Assembly (NCBI GenBank): GCA_963765375.1
Contig: CAVXVZ010000006.1
Location: forward strand, 65,952-129,951
Source of the DNA: Roseiarcus sp963765375
GTDB lineage: Bacteria; Pseudomonadota; Alphaproteobacteria; Rhizobiales; Beijerinckiaceae
Length of the DNA stretch: 64,000 nt
Direction: 5' to 3'
How positions within the stretch are numbered: the first letter of the stretch is position 1; every line of letters starts with the position of its first letter. The notes beneath the pieces are model-generated. The model saw nothing but the letters and a program-made list of their open reading frames with translations, ran no database searches and was not told the DNA's origin. A program made the translations under genes and the position numbers. Shown here piece by piece: positions 1 to 8,768 of this stretch.

Positions 1-110
1 GCCTCATAGCCGATGGCGAGCGCTTCGAGCGTCTCGGCGGCGCGGCGCATGACCGCCCAGTCCGACTGGCTGCCCATGATGATGGCGACGGGCTTCGGCG
101 CGCCGCTCAC
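1..110 (-). CDS. purE: N-terminus of PurE, N5-CAIR mutase (cut by window edge)
   Basis: Reading leftwards from a GTG at 110-108, the first 36 residues include the motif VAIIMGSQSDW, the PurE signature that binds the substrate phosphate, followed by an alpha helix with RRAAETLEAL. PurE converts N5-carboxyaminoimidazole ribonucleotide to CAIR in purine biosynthesis in the cytoplasm. A G-rich stretch just upstream of the GTG can serve as ribosome binding site. The rest of the gene, and any purK partner, lies outside the window. An ISAs1-family element sits only 91 bp upstream of the start and may separate the gene from part of its promoter. The family call rests on the N-terminal signature only. 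Confidence 0.85.
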   Translation of the reverse strand, partial: MSGAPKPVAIIMGSQSDWAVMRRAAETLEALAIGYE

Positions 111-187
111 AGGCGCCCCCCGAGGCCCGAATCGACGCGATTCATGGGCCTTGCGCTTAAAGGAAGGCCAAGGGGGGCGCAAGCCGA

Positions 188-200
188 CCAAGCGTTAGGA
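188..200. repeat. Left arm of palindrome split by the ISAs1 insertion
   Basis: CCAAGCGT (188-195) pairs perfectly with ACGCTTGG (2851-2858) across a 4-base TAGG loop once the IS and one target copy are removed. It sat between the divergent purE and methyltransferase genes before the insertion. It could be an operator or only a preferred structural target; nothing in the sequence decides which. Confidence 0.5.
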
Positions 201-1406
201 CAGGGCAATCGAATGAGTTTTAAGTAGTGGGGCTTTGGTTTTTGTGATTCGCCCTTTCCAGTGCTGATTTGCAACCTGGAGAGGGATTGTGGAAGACGAA
301 GAGCTTGGGCTTGGCGGGAAGCTTGATTTTCTTGAGGCTTTTTCGGCGCTGCCTGATCCGCGCCAGTCGAAGAAGGTGCTTTATCCGCTCGATGAGGTCT
401 TGCTTCTGACGCTGTGCGCGGTGTTGTGCGGGGCTGACGGTTGGGTGAGCGTGGCGCTGTTCGGTGAGCAGAAGCTCAAGTTTCTGCGTCGGTTCCTGCC
501 TTTCGAGAACGGCACGCCGAGCCACGATCAGCTCGGACTGATCTTCGGCGCCCTGGATGCGCAAGCTTTCCAGACCTGCTTCATCGCCTGGACGCAGGCC
601 TCGAGCGGCGCCATCGCGGGTGTGGTTGCCATCGACGGCAAGACGGTGCGCCGCTCCTTCGACCGGGCGGGCAACAAAGGCGCCATTCACCTGGTGTCGG
701 CCTGGAGTTCGCGCCAGAAACTGGTGTTGGGTGCGCGGGCGGTGGACGAAAAATCCAACGAGATCACCGCCATTCCCGAACTGCTCGACCTTCTGGCCAT
801 CAAGGGCGCGATCGTGACGATCGACGCCATGGGCTGTCAGAAGAAGATCGCCGAGAAAATCATCGCCAAAAGCGCCGACTATGTCTTCGGCCTCAAGGGC
901 AATCAGGCAACCTTGCGGACCGACGTGGAAGACCTGTTCACAGAGCAAATGGCGTGCAATTTCAAAGATGTCGCCGTCTCGCGCGCGATCGGCACCGATG
1001 CCGGGCATGGCCGCATCGAAACCCGCCAGGTCTTCGCCGTCGGCGATATCGCCTGGCTGAGGCAAAATCACGAGTGGGCAGGCCTGCGCTCCATCATCAT
1101 GGTCGTCTCCAGCCGGGAAACACAAAAGGGCACTGAGCGGGAACGGCGCTTCTACATCTCCTCGCTGCCCGCCGACGCCGAAAAACTCGGGTCCGCCATC
1201 CGTCAACATTGGGGCGTGGAGAATGCTTTGCATTGGGTCCTGGACGTCAATTTCCGGGACGATGACTGCCGCATCCGAAAGAAAAACGCTCCCGCCAACT
1301 TCTCATCCGTCAAGCGCGCAACCCTCAATGTGAGCTGGACCCCGGATTTAGGACCATTGGCTAAGGTGTGAAATGTCCTGCTCTGTCGCAACCGATGGAG
1401 CGAGGA

Positions 1407-1700
1407 ATGACGAAGTCACGCAAGAAGTTTGATGCGGCGTTCAAGGCGAAGATTGCGCTTGAGGCGCTGCGGGAGGATGCGACGGTTCCGGAACTGGCGA
1501 AGCGGCACGGGGTGCATCCGAACCAGATTTATGCCTGGAAGAAGCAGGTTCTCGACAATGCGGCGATCCTGTTCGCCCGAGGGGCGAGCGGTTCGGGGGA
1601 TGGCGAGGAGGAGCGCGAGCGCGAGACGGCCAAGCTTTACGCCAAGATCGGCCAACTGACGGTCGAACGGGATTTCTTGGCCAGGAGGCCAGGGCGATGA
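1407..1700 (+). CDS. IS3-family transposase OrfA, copy 1
   Basis: A 97-residue helix-turn-helix protein that binds the IS ends. The block VPELAKRHGVHPNQIYAWK is the recognition helix-turn-helix of the IS3 OrfA family (COG2963 type), followed by a helical segment with the leucine-rich ETAKLYAKIGQLTVERDFL tail. The ATG at 1407 follows GGAGCGAGGA; the open frame extends to 1368 but no better start is present. Its stop overlaps the orfB start (ATGA at 1697), so the two are translationally coupled. In most IS3 elements a -1 frameshift fuses OrfA and OrfB; the direct ATGA overlap here allows separate translation. Confidence 0.88.
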   Translation: MTKSRKKFDAAFKAKIALEALREDATVPELAKRHGVHPNQIYAWKKQVLDNAAILFARGASGSGDGEEERERETAKLYAKIGQLTVERDFLARRPGR

Positions 1701-2641
1701 GCGCGCCCGATCGAAGAGCGATGGTCGAACGGCTTGGCAAGGACCTGTCGGTGCGCCGCCAATGCGTGCTGTTGAGCTTGACGCGCTCGGGGGTCTACCG
1801 CTCCAAGCCTGTCGCCGGGGCGGACGATCTGGCGGTGATGCGCCGTATCGACGAACTGCATCTCGAACTTCCGTTCTACGGCTCGCGGCGAATGACCTTC
1901 GAACTCAACAAGGAAGGTCGTGGGGTCAACCGCAAGCGAGTGCGGCGGCTGATGCGGGTGATGGGGATCGAGGCGCTGGTTCCGCGCCCTGGCACGAGCA
2001 AAGCCGCGCCCGGGCACAAGATATACCCCTACCTGCTGCGCGGCCTGAAGATTGTCGAGACGAACCATGTTTGGGCGGCCGACGTGACCTACATCCCGAT
2101 GGCGTGCGGCTTCCTCTATCTGGTGGCGATCATCGACTGGGCCAGCCGGGCGGTTCTGGCATGGCGGCTGTCGAACACCAACGATGCGAGTTTCTGCGCG
2201 GCGGCGCTGGAGGAGGCGCTGCTTCGGTTCGGAAAGCCGCGGATTTTCAATACCGATCAGGGCTCCACTTTCACCGCCGAGGCTTTCACCAGCAAGCTTG
2301 TGACGGCCGGCGTCGAGATTTCGATGGACGGACGCGGCCGCTTCATGGACAACATTTTCATCGAACGGCTGTGGCGCTCGATCAAGTACGAAGAAGTGCA
2401 TCTGAAAGCCTACGCCGATGGCTGCGAGGCGCGGTCCGGCATCAGTTCCTGGATGACCTTTTACAATTTTCGGCGCCCTCACCAGGCGATGAACAACCAA
2501 ATGCCGATGGCGGTGTGGCTCGCCGGCATGGACAAAATCGAGGCGGCGGCGAGGGCTGTGGATATGCCGCTTCGCTTGGACAACGCAAACGCGTTGCCCA
2601 CATACCCACAGCAGAGACAGAAGCAGCAAGAAGCAGCTTAA
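1697..2641 (+). CDS. IS3-family transposase OrfB (DDE integrase core), copy 1
   Basis: A 314-residue protein with an N-terminal HTH_21-like region (SRRMTFELNKEGRGVNRKRV) and an rve retroviral-integrase core. The catalytic triad blocks are visible: WAADVTYIP for the first Asp, FNTDQGSTF for the second, and the downstream Glu in IERLWRSIKYEEV. The C-terminal YNFRRPHQAMNNQMP block is characteristic of the family. It performs strand cleavage and transfer of the IS3 element. It starts at an ATG overlapping the orfA stop and appears intact. Confidence 0.93.
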   Translation: MSAPDRRAMVERLGKDLSVRRQCVLLSLTRSGVYRSKPVAGADDLAVMRRIDELHLELPFYGSRRMTFELNKEGRGVNRKRVRRLMRVMGIEALVPRPGTSKAAPGHKIYPYLLRGLKIVETNHVWAADVTYIPMACGFLYLVAIIDWASRAVLAWRLSNTNDASFCAAALEEALLRFGKPRIFNTDQGSTFTAEAFTSKLVTAGVEISMDGRGRFMDNIFIERLWRSIKYEEVHLKAYADGCEARSGISSWMTFYNFRRPHQAMNNQMPMAVWLAGMDKIEAAARAVDMPLRLDNANALPTYPQQRQKQQEAA

Positions 2642-2924
2642 TTCTTGAAGGACAACGGCAGGCCAGATCACACCTTAAATTCAACCCCTCGTGGTCCCAC
2701 GAATGGGGTCCAGTTCAATGCCTTGCGCAAGGCACCCGGCAAGGACAGCCTCAAATCCAAGCGTCTTATCGCCGCTTGGGACGAAAACTATCTCGCCAAA
2801 ATCCTCGAAAACCTATGAATGCAATTCATTCGATTCCCCTGAGCGTTAGGACGCTTGGGGTTGTGCTCGATCAGCATAACCCAGACGCGACGGGCCGGCG
2901 GCCAGCGCGGAAGAGGGGAGGTCC

Positions 2925-3776
2925 TTGCGCTACGACTTCCAAAGTGACAACTCAAGGCGGCTTCTTGGCCGGACCCCGCTCGTTTTCGATGAGGGCATTG
3001 TGGAACAGCGCTTTCTGTTCGATCAAATCGCGGACGCGTACCGAACCGCCCGTCCCGGCTATCCCGAGGCGCTGATCGAGGATGTCGTCTCATACGCCAA
3101 GCTAAAGCAAAAAGACGAGATACTCGAAGTTGGCTGCGGCACGGGGCAGGCGACAAAAAGCTTTGCCGCGAGAGGCTTCCGGATCATCGCCATTGATCCC
3201 GGCCCGGAACTGCTCCGAGGCGCACGTGAAAGCTTGGCGGAGTTCAGCAATGTCGAGTTTTTAGAGAGTACGTTCGAGGCATGGCCCGCGAACCGAGGAG
3301 CGTTCCGACTGATTATCGCTGCGCAGTCGTGGCACTGGGTGTCTCCAGAGATGCGGTTTGCGAAGGCCGCGGCGTCGCTTTCGCCCGGCGGTTCTCTGGC
3401 GGTGTTCGGACATGTTCCAGTGGGACTTCCCGCTTCCTTAGTTCCTCATTTCAAAGAAATTTACTTGCGCCAAACCGGCAAGTGGGGGCCTCCGCCGGAA
3501 GCCTGGTACCTACCTACCGGTCCATTCAAAGGCTGGTTCGACGAATCAGGGCTATTCGGGCCAGTCGAGCACAGAAGATATCCGTGGAAGCGGCGGCATA
3601 CGACATCAAGCTACACGGATTTCTTGCGCACGAAATCGGATCACCGGATGATGGAACCAACGAAGCGTGAAGAGATGCTTGGCGAAATCGCCAAGGCGGT
3701 TGACGATCAGGGCGGAGAGGTCACCCTGGATTATGAGACGCATCTTTATATTGCTCGCCGGCTGGACCTCGATTGA
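2925..3776 (+). CDS. Class I SAM-dependent methyltransferase
   Basis: A 283-residue protein with the Rossmann-fold motif I LEVGCGTGQ at residues 68-75, the acidic end of strand beta2 at AIDPG, and the post-motif SWHWV and LSPGGSLAVFG blocks of the Methyltransf_11/25 superfamily. It transfers a methyl group from S-adenosylmethionine; the acceptor cannot be read from the sequence. The TTG start at 2925 is chosen because GGGGAGGTCC precedes it. The gene is divergent from purE and now lies directly downstream of the ISAs1 element, so its native promoter is partly lost. The N-terminal 25 residues are atypical, and a GTG at 2999 is an alternative start that keeps the whole domain. Confidence 0.8.
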   Translation: MRYDFQSDNSRRLLGRTPLVFDEGIVEQRFLFDQIADAYRTARPGYPEALIEDVVSYAKLKQKDEILEVGCGTGQATKSFAARGFRIIAIDPGPELLRGARESLAEFSNVEFLESTFEAWPANRGAFRLIIAAQSWHWVSPEMRFAKAAASLSPGGSLAVFGHVPVGLPASLVPHFKEIYLRQTGKWGPPPEAWYLPTGPFKGWFDESGLFGPVEHRRYPWKRRHTTSSYTDFLRTKSDHRMMEPTKREEMLGEIAKAVDDQGGEVTLDYETHLYIARRLDLD

Positions 3777-3841
3777 AACTTTTGGAGCCCAATTTCTCGG
3801 GCATCACAGACAAGATACGGGCTGACGGCCCGTTGCCCTAG

Positions 3842-5413
3842 GAGCCTGTCCGAGAAATGGCGGATTTTGGTGGCGGCGTTTGCGCGAATCGGATTCTGCT
3901 TGCTTATGAGCAAGACCTTCCGGCCCTGGACGATCGATCAGCCGCTGTTGTTGCCGCCGAGCGTGCAGGACTTTGTCGGCGAGGACCATCTGGCTCGCTT
4001 CATTTTGGCGCTTGTGCTCGAGCATCTCGACCTTGGTGAGATCGAATCCGGGTATGCGAGCGAGCGCGGGCAGCCGCCGTTTGACCCGGCGATGATGACG
4101 GCGCTGTTGCTGTACGGCTATTGTCACGGCGTCTACTCGTCGCGCCGGATCGCCAAGGCGACGCGCGAACGGGTCGACTTCATGAGCATTGTCGGGCTCG
4201 ATCCGCCGGATTTTCGCACCGTCTCCGACTTCCGCAAGCGGCACTTGAAGGCGCTTGCGGGACTGTTCGGGCAAGTTCTCAAGCTGTGCGAACAGGCGGG
4301 ATTTGTGAAGCTCGGCCATGTCGCGCTCGACGGGACGAAGATCAAGGCGAACGCCTCCAAGCACAAGGCGATGAGCTACGAGCGCATGGAGAAGCGTGCG
4401 GCGGAGCTCGAGGCCGAGGTCGATCGGTGGCTGAGCGCAGCCGAGGCTGCGGACGCCGAGGAAGACAGAGCCTTCGGCCGCGACAAGAGCGGCGAGGAGC
4501 TGCCCAAATGGGTTGCCGACAAGAAGAAGCGCGCCGAGAAGATCCGGGCGGCGAAGGCCGAATTGGAGGCCGAGGCGAAAGCGGCCGCGGCGGCCAAGGC
4601 CAAAGCGCAGGCCGAGGCCGAGGAGCGGCGACAAGCCGAGGGCCGCAAGAAACCGGGCAAGCCCGCCGCCCCGCCATCCGAAGAGCCTGACCCCAAAGCG
4701 CAGAAGAACTTCACCGATCCCGAAAGCCGCATCATGAAAACCAAGGACGGCTTCATCCAGGGCTACAATGCGCAGGCGGCGGTCGACGCGACGGCGCAGG
4801 TGATCGTCGCCCACGGCCTCGACGCGAAGCAGAGCGATCAACATCAATTGGCGCCGATCGCCGACGCCATCGAAGCCAATCTGGGCAAGAAGCCGACGCA
4901 ACTGTCGGCGGACGCGGGCTATTGCTCCGACGCCAACCTTGCGGCGATGGAGGAACGCGAGATCGACGCCTATATCGCGCCGGGGCGGGCCAAGCACGCC
5001 GGGGAAGGAGAAGGCGGCGGCGCCCGCGTCGCCGCCATGCGCGAAAGAATCAAGGCCGGCGGGCACTCCAGCCCCTACCGCTTAAGAAAGCAGCTGCCCG
5101 AGCCGGTGTTCGGACAGATCAAGCAGGCGCGCGGCTTCCGTCAGTTTCTCTTGCGCGGCGTCGAGAAGGTCGCCAACGAGTGGGGCCTCGTCTGCCTCGC
5201 CCACAATATCTTGAAGCTCGCCCAGGGGCGGACCCCGTCCCTTGCCGCACTCGCAACCGGCTGAGCTTCGCCACCTCGGAAACGGTGCAACGAACGATGG
5301 CCGCAAAGCTTCCACCCTTACATCAAACCGGATGCGCGAATTTGCTGCATCCGGCTCTCCGACTGGCTTGAGCGGTTCAAATCCCAGCTCGCCGGGATTA
5401 AGCAGACAGGCTC
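3842..5413 (+). mobile_element. IS1182-family element
   Basis: A 1,572-bp element bounded by inverted repeats GAGCCTGTC-C/T-G and flanked by a CTAG duplication (3838-3841 and 5414-5417), the 4-bp palindromic target commonly used by IS1182 elements. It holds one transposase gene. It sits in the gap between the methyltransferase and the M16 peptidase pair, transcribed in the same direction. Confidence 0.88.
3906..5264 (+). CDS. IS1182-family transposase
   Basis: A 452-residue transposase. The N-terminal DUF772-type region contains FDPAMMTALLLYGYCHGVYSSR and DFRTVSDFRKRHLKAL. The catalytic Asp block is HVALDGTKIKANAS. A long charged coiled-coil insert rich in Ala, Glu and Lys (about residues 160-265) separates it from the second DDE block (GYNAQAAVD, then LSADAGYCSDAN). 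The C-terminal PEPVFGQIKQARGFRQFLLRG with YRLRKQ is the Glu-bearing end. The ATG at 3906 is taken as start; an in-frame GTG upstream is less likely. The gene appears intact and the element may be active. Confidence 0.9.
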   Translation: MSKTFRPWTIDQPLLLPPSVQDFVGEDHLARFILALVLEHLDLGEIESGYASERGQPPFDPAMMTALLLYGYCHGVYSSRRIAKATRERVDFMSIVGLDPPDFRTVSDFRKRHLKALAGLFGQVLKLCEQAGFVKLGHVALDGTKIKANASKHKAMSYERMEKRAAELEAEVDRWLSAAEAADAEEDRAFGRDKSGEELPKWVADKKKRAEKIRAAKAELEAEAKAAAAAKAKAQAEAEERRQAEGRKKPGKPAAPPSEEPDPKAQKNFTDPESRIMKTKDGFIQGYNAQAAVDATAQVIVAHGLDAKQSDQHQLAPIADAIEANLGKKPTQLSADAGYCSDANLAAMEEREIDAYIAPGRAKHAGEGEGGGARVAAMRERIKAGGHSSPYRLRKQLPEPVFGQIKQARGFRQFLLRGVEKVANEWGLVCLAHNILKLAQGRTPSLAALATG

Positions 5414-5417
5414 CTAG

Positions 5418-5711
5418 GCCGGCATCGTCGGTTTTAGCCACGGGCGAAAAACTCATTCGCCGCGCGCGGCGAACGGGATTGGCGTGATTTCGCTCTCGGG
5501 AAGCGAGAGCTGCCCGCCGCTGTGAGTGCGCTTGGCTGCCGATCGCGGTCGGCTCTTCCTGCTGGCTGGTCCCCGACCTTTCTCCGCGTGGAGGGAGGAA
5601 TCCCCGACTGGCAAGCCGCGCGGCGGCGCCTTATATGTCGCGGGATCGTCACGATTGGGCCGGCTTGTCGCCGGATCGCGGGCGAAGGCGCTCAAACGAA
5701 AACGGGTCCAT
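5418..5711. other. Gap upstream of the M16 gene pair
   Basis: About 290 bp with no convincing gene. An open frame continues upstream from the peptidase gene, but its residues do not resemble the M16 family and no ribosome binding site supports an earlier start. It presumably holds the promoter of the peptidase pair. I could not identify a clear -35/-10. Confidence 0.4.
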
Positions 5712-7007
5712 ATGACGTCCCAGGTTCCCCCCCCGGCCAAGGTCGCGCATTTCACCCTCGCCAACGGCCTCGAGGTCGTCGTCATTCCCGATCATCGCGC
5801 CCCCGTCGTCACCCATATGGTCTGGTACCGCAACGGCGCGGCCGACGATCCGCCGGGAAAGTCGGGCATCGCCCATTTCCTCGAGCACCTGATGTTCAAG
5901 GGCACCAAGCTCCATCCCAAGGGCGAGTTCTCGGAATTCGTCTCCGAGGTCGGCGGCCAGGAGAACGCCTTCACCGGCAATGATTTCACCGCCTATTTCC
6001 AGCAGGTCGCCCGCCAGCACCTGAAAGCCTGCATGGAGTTCGAAGCCGACCGGATGACTGGCCTCACGCTCACCGACGACATTGTCGCGCCCGAGCGCGA
6101 CGTGGTGCTCGAGGAGCGGCGCATGCATTGCGACACCGACCCCGGCGCCCAGCTCAGCGAGGCGGTGCAGGCGACCCTCTTCACCCATCACCCTTACGGC
6201 ATTCCGGTGATCGGCTGGGGACACGAGATCGAAGGCCTGAAGCGCGAGGACGCGCTCGCGTATTACAAGCGCTTCTATACGCCCGAGAACGCCATCCTGG
6301 TGGTGGCGGGCGACGTCGAGCCGGAGGAGGCGCGAGCGCTGGCCAAGGAGACCTACGGCAAGATCAAGCCGCGCGGAGCCAAGCCCGAGCGGGTGCGTCC
6401 GATGGAGCCCCCGACGGTTGCGAGCCGGCTGGTGACGGTCGCCGACGACAAGGTCGAGCAGCCCGGCTGGCAGCGCCATTACCTCGCGCCGTCCGCCCGC
6501 ACCGCGAGGGAAGGCGAAGCCGAGGCGCTCGAAGTGCTCGGCCATCTCCTCGGCGGCGGCCAGACGAGCATGCTCTACCGGACGCTGGTGATGGAGGAGA
6601 AGCTCGCGGTCTCGGCCTGGGCCTATTACCACGGCACCGCGCTCGACCAGAGCCGGTTCATCGTCAACATGACCCCGGCGCCGGGCGTCACGCTGGAAGC
6701 GCTCGACAAGGCGTTCGACCGGACGCTGGCGAGGTTCCTGGTCGACCGCGTCGACGCGGGCGACCTCGATCGCGCCAAGACGCGGCTGATGGCCGACGCG
6801 ACTTACGCCCGCGACAGCCAGTCGGATCTCGCGCGCTGGTACGGCTCGTCGCTGGCGATCGGCCAGACCCTGCATGACGTTGAGGAATGGCCGGCGCGGA
6901 TCGAGGCGGTCAGCGCCGAATCGGTGATCGAGGCGGCGCGGCGCTGGCTCGATCACAAGCCCGCGGTCACCGGCCATCTCCTGCCGCTGGAAAGCGAAGC
7001 CGCATAG
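5712..7007 (+). CDS. M16 family zinc peptidase (catalytic partner)
   Basis: A 431-residue pitrilysin-family protein. The inverted zinc motif HFLEH is at residues 55-59, with the downstream glutamate region DVVLEERR completing the metal site. The C-terminal half shows the usual second M16 domain with LLGGGQTSMLYR and the final SVIEAARRWLD. The first residues (TSQVPPPAKVAHFTLANGLEV) begin directly at the fold, so no signal peptide is seen from the ATG at 5712, though one could be lost by start choice. It is followed 56 bp later by a second M16 gene without a zinc motif, the standard two-subunit arrangement in proteobacteria, where one chain is catalytic and the other shapes the substrate chamber. 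Confidence 0.9.
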   Translation: MTSQVPPPAKVAHFTLANGLEVVVIPDHRAPVVTHMVWYRNGAADDPPGKSGIAHFLEHLMFKGTKLHPKGEFSEFVSEVGGQENAFTGNDFTAYFQQVARQHLKACMEFEADRMTGLTLTDDIVAPERDVVLEERRMHCDTDPGAQLSEAVQATLFTHHPYGIPVIGWGHEIEGLKREDALAYYKRFYTPENAILVVAGDVEPEEARALAKETYGKIKPRGAKPERVRPMEPPTVASRLVTVADDKVEQPGWQRHYLAPSARTAREGEAEALEVLGHLLGGGQTSMLYRTLVMEEKLAVSAWAYYHGTALDQSRFIVNMTPAPGVTLEALDKAFDRTLARFLVDRVDAGDLDRAKTRLMADATYARDSQSDLARWYGSSLAIGQTLHDVEEWPARIEAVSAESVIEAARRWLDHKPAVTGHLLPLESEAA

Positions 7008-7063
7008 GAGCCGCGAAGCTTCGCCCGCCGCGCCGAGCAGGCGCCAAGCCGACAAAACGAAAA

Positions 7064-8363
7064 ATGGAAACGCCGATGCAAAAGCACCTCGCCCTTTCGC
7101 CTTCCCATTCCGCCGTCAACGTCGACGTCGTCACGACCCCGCGCGGCCTCACGCTGTGGCTCGTCCGCTCCTATGCGGTGCCGCTGGTTTCGCTCGAATT
7201 CGCCATCCGCGGCGGCGCGGCGCAGGACCCGGCCGAGAAGGCCGGCTTCGGTTCGCTGATGTCGGGGTTGCTCGACGAGGGCGCCGGCGACCTCGACTTC
7301 CCAGGCCTTCCACCGGGCGCTCGACGAGAAGGCGGTCGAGATGAGCTTTCATTGCGACCGCGACCACTGGAGCGGGCGGATGCGCACGCTCACGAAGAAC
7401 CTCGACCGCGCCGCCGAACTTCTGCGGCTCGCGGTCAACGCGCCGCGGTTCGACGAGGAGCCGTTCGAGCGCGTGCGCGAGCACATGAACGCCCGCCTGC
7501 GCCATGTCGCCAACGATCCCGGCGCCCTCGCCAACCGCAACTGGAAAGCGAAGGCCTTTCCGTTTCACCCCTACGGCCAGCCGGCCGACGGCACGCTCGA
7601 AACCTTGGGGATGATCGAGCGGCCCGACCTCATTCGCGCCGCCAAACGCGGGATCGCCCGCGACCAATTGATGATCGCGGTCGTCGGGGCGATCGACGAG
7701 AAGGACGCGGCGGCGCTGGTCGACAAGGCGTTCGCCGACCTGCCGGCGAAGGGGCATCTCAAGCCCGTCCCCGACGCAGCCTTCGCCGGCCTGGGCGCGA
7801 TCGACCTCGTCGACCTCGACGTGCCGCAATCGACCATCCGCTTCGGCCGGCCGGCGCTAAGGCGCGACGATCCCGACTATATCGCGAGCGTCGTCGCCGC
7901 CCATGTGCTTGGCGGCTCGGGCTCGATGACGTCGCGCCTCTTCCGCGAAGTGCGCGAGAAGCGCGGCCTCGCCTATACGGTGTTCGGGACCTTCTACGCG
8001 CTCGAGCACGGCACTTATTTCTACGGCGGCACGACGACCAAGAACGAGCGGGCGCGCGAATCCTTCGACGTCGCCTCAGCCGAAATCCGCGACGTGGCGC
8101 TGAACGGCCTCAACGTCGAAGAGCTCGAGAAGGGCAAGACCTATCTCATCGGCTCCTATCCGCTGCGCTTCGACACTTCGTCCAAGATCGCCTCGCAGCT
8201 GATCCACATCCAGCTCGAGCGCCGGGCGCCCGAGTGGCTGGTCGAGCGCAACCGCGAGATCGAAGCGCGGTGACGATGGAGAGCGTGAAGCGAGCCGGCG
8301 AATCGCGCCTTCGATGACGGCTCGCTGCTGACGACGGTGGTGGGGAAGCCGGAAGGGTTCTAA
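7064..8363 (+). pseudogene. M16 family peptidase-like partner (non-catalytic), frameshifted
   Basis: The three reading frames together spell one M16 protein of about 430 residues. It starts at ATG 7064 and shifts near 7304, where an extra C in TTCCCAGG breaks DFQAFHRALDEKAVEM. It runs from 7341 to about 8268 with LGGSGSMTSRLFREVREKRGLAYTV, then shifts twice more to end as DDGSLLTTVVGKPEGF at 8363. There is no HxxEH, so this is the inactive subunit of the pair. The lesions are single or double bases, at least one in a homopolymer. Sequencing error is as likely as real decay. Confidence 0.8.
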
Positions 8364-8400
8364 GGTCCGCTCTCAAGGGGCCTTGTTCGCCAACCCATTT

Positions 8401-8757
8401 CTATTTGATGGCGACCCCCGCGCTGGTCTTCAGCGCGGCTCCAATCACGGCCCAAACCGCCTGCACGGTCTCTTCGGCGACGGCGATATTTATATCCTGG
8501 TATCCTAGAAGAACATTCTGAAGGGCGAGTTTTTGATTGGCGACAACCATTTTATACTCACCGGGCTTCATCTTGGATTTGTTCTTCGCGATGTACTGCG
8601 CAGTATTGTTCAGCGCGTCGATTTGAGACGCCGCGCCCTGGGAGACCGTATTCCATTTCGGCCCAAGCACGCCCTGAGCCGCCGACAGCGCCTGCTGAAA
8701 CACTGTGCCCCAATTCGTACGGGCGCCAGCCGCAGCCGCCGCCGGTGCTTTAACCAT
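8401..8757 (-). CDS. Small Ala-rich hypothetical protein
   Basis: A 118-residue protein of unknown function. It begins MVKAPAAAAAGART and is mostly predicted helix, with Ala/Gln/Asn-rich stretches (WGTVFQQALSAAQGVLGPKW) and no signal peptide or membrane segment. The start is well supported by AAGGAGAGAGACG before the ATG. It lies 11 bp downstream of a lipoprotein gene on the same strand, so the two form a probable operon. Base composition is lower in GC than the neighbouring housekeeping genes, which hints at different ancestry. I do not recognise the family. Confidence 0.65.
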   Translation of the reverse strand: MVKAPAAAAAGARTNWGTVFQQALSAAQGVLGPKWNTVSQGAASQIDALNNTAQYIAKNKSKMKPGEYKMVVANQKLALQNVLLGYQDINIAVAEETVQAVWAVIGAALKTSAGVAIK

Positions 8758-8768
8758 CGTCTCTCTCC

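Larger units (their letters stand above)
1331..2717 (+). mobile_element. IS3-family element, copy 1
   Basis: A 1,387-bp element bounded by imperfect inverted repeats beginning TGAGCTGGACCCC on the left and, read inward, TGAACTGGACCCC on the right. A 3-bp duplication (ATG at 1328-1330 and 2718-2720) flanks it, as expected for IS3. It carries orfA and orfB in the usual overlapping arrangement. A nearly identical copy lies at 30082-31468; I saw one base difference, in the orfB stop codon (TAA here, TGA there). Confidence 0.92.
289..2818 (+). pseudogene. ISAs1-family transposase, split by IS3 insertion
   Basis: The 5' part (289-1330) encodes an ISAs1-type DDE transposase. It has the N-terminal FSALPDPR block, a central AIDGKTVRRSFD motif, the VTIDAMGCQKKIAEKI block, the GLKGNQ motif and RQHWGVENALHWVLDV near the C-terminus. 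Reading stops inside the inserted element at 1371. The missing C-terminus resumes at 2721 as ALRKAPGKDSLKSKR and stops at 2818. Deleting the IS3 element plus one 3-bp duplication (ATG) restores one continuous frame of about 380 codons, so the interruption is the only visible lesion. Confidence 0.9.
201..2841 (+). mobile_element. ISAs1-family element, interrupted by an IS3-family element
   Basis: Ends are matching inverted repeats: CAGGGCAATCGAATGA at 201 and its near-complement ending CCCCTG at 2841. A perfect 10-bp target duplication, agcgttagga, flanks it at 191-200 and 2842-2851, the length expected for ISAs1. The transposase inside is split by an IS3-family element at 1331-2717. The intact 10-bp duplication shows this copy arrived by simple transposition. 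Removing the element leaves a palindrome, CCAAGCGT-TAGG-ACGCTTGG, so the insertion point is in a hairpin loop between the divergent purE and methyltransferase genes. Confidence 0.9.

Noticed and set aside
3804..5066. 420-codon minus-strand open frame opposite the IS1182 transposase
   Set aside because: Codon shadow of a GC-rich gene; Arg/Leu/Gly-rich with no domain and no ribosome binding site.
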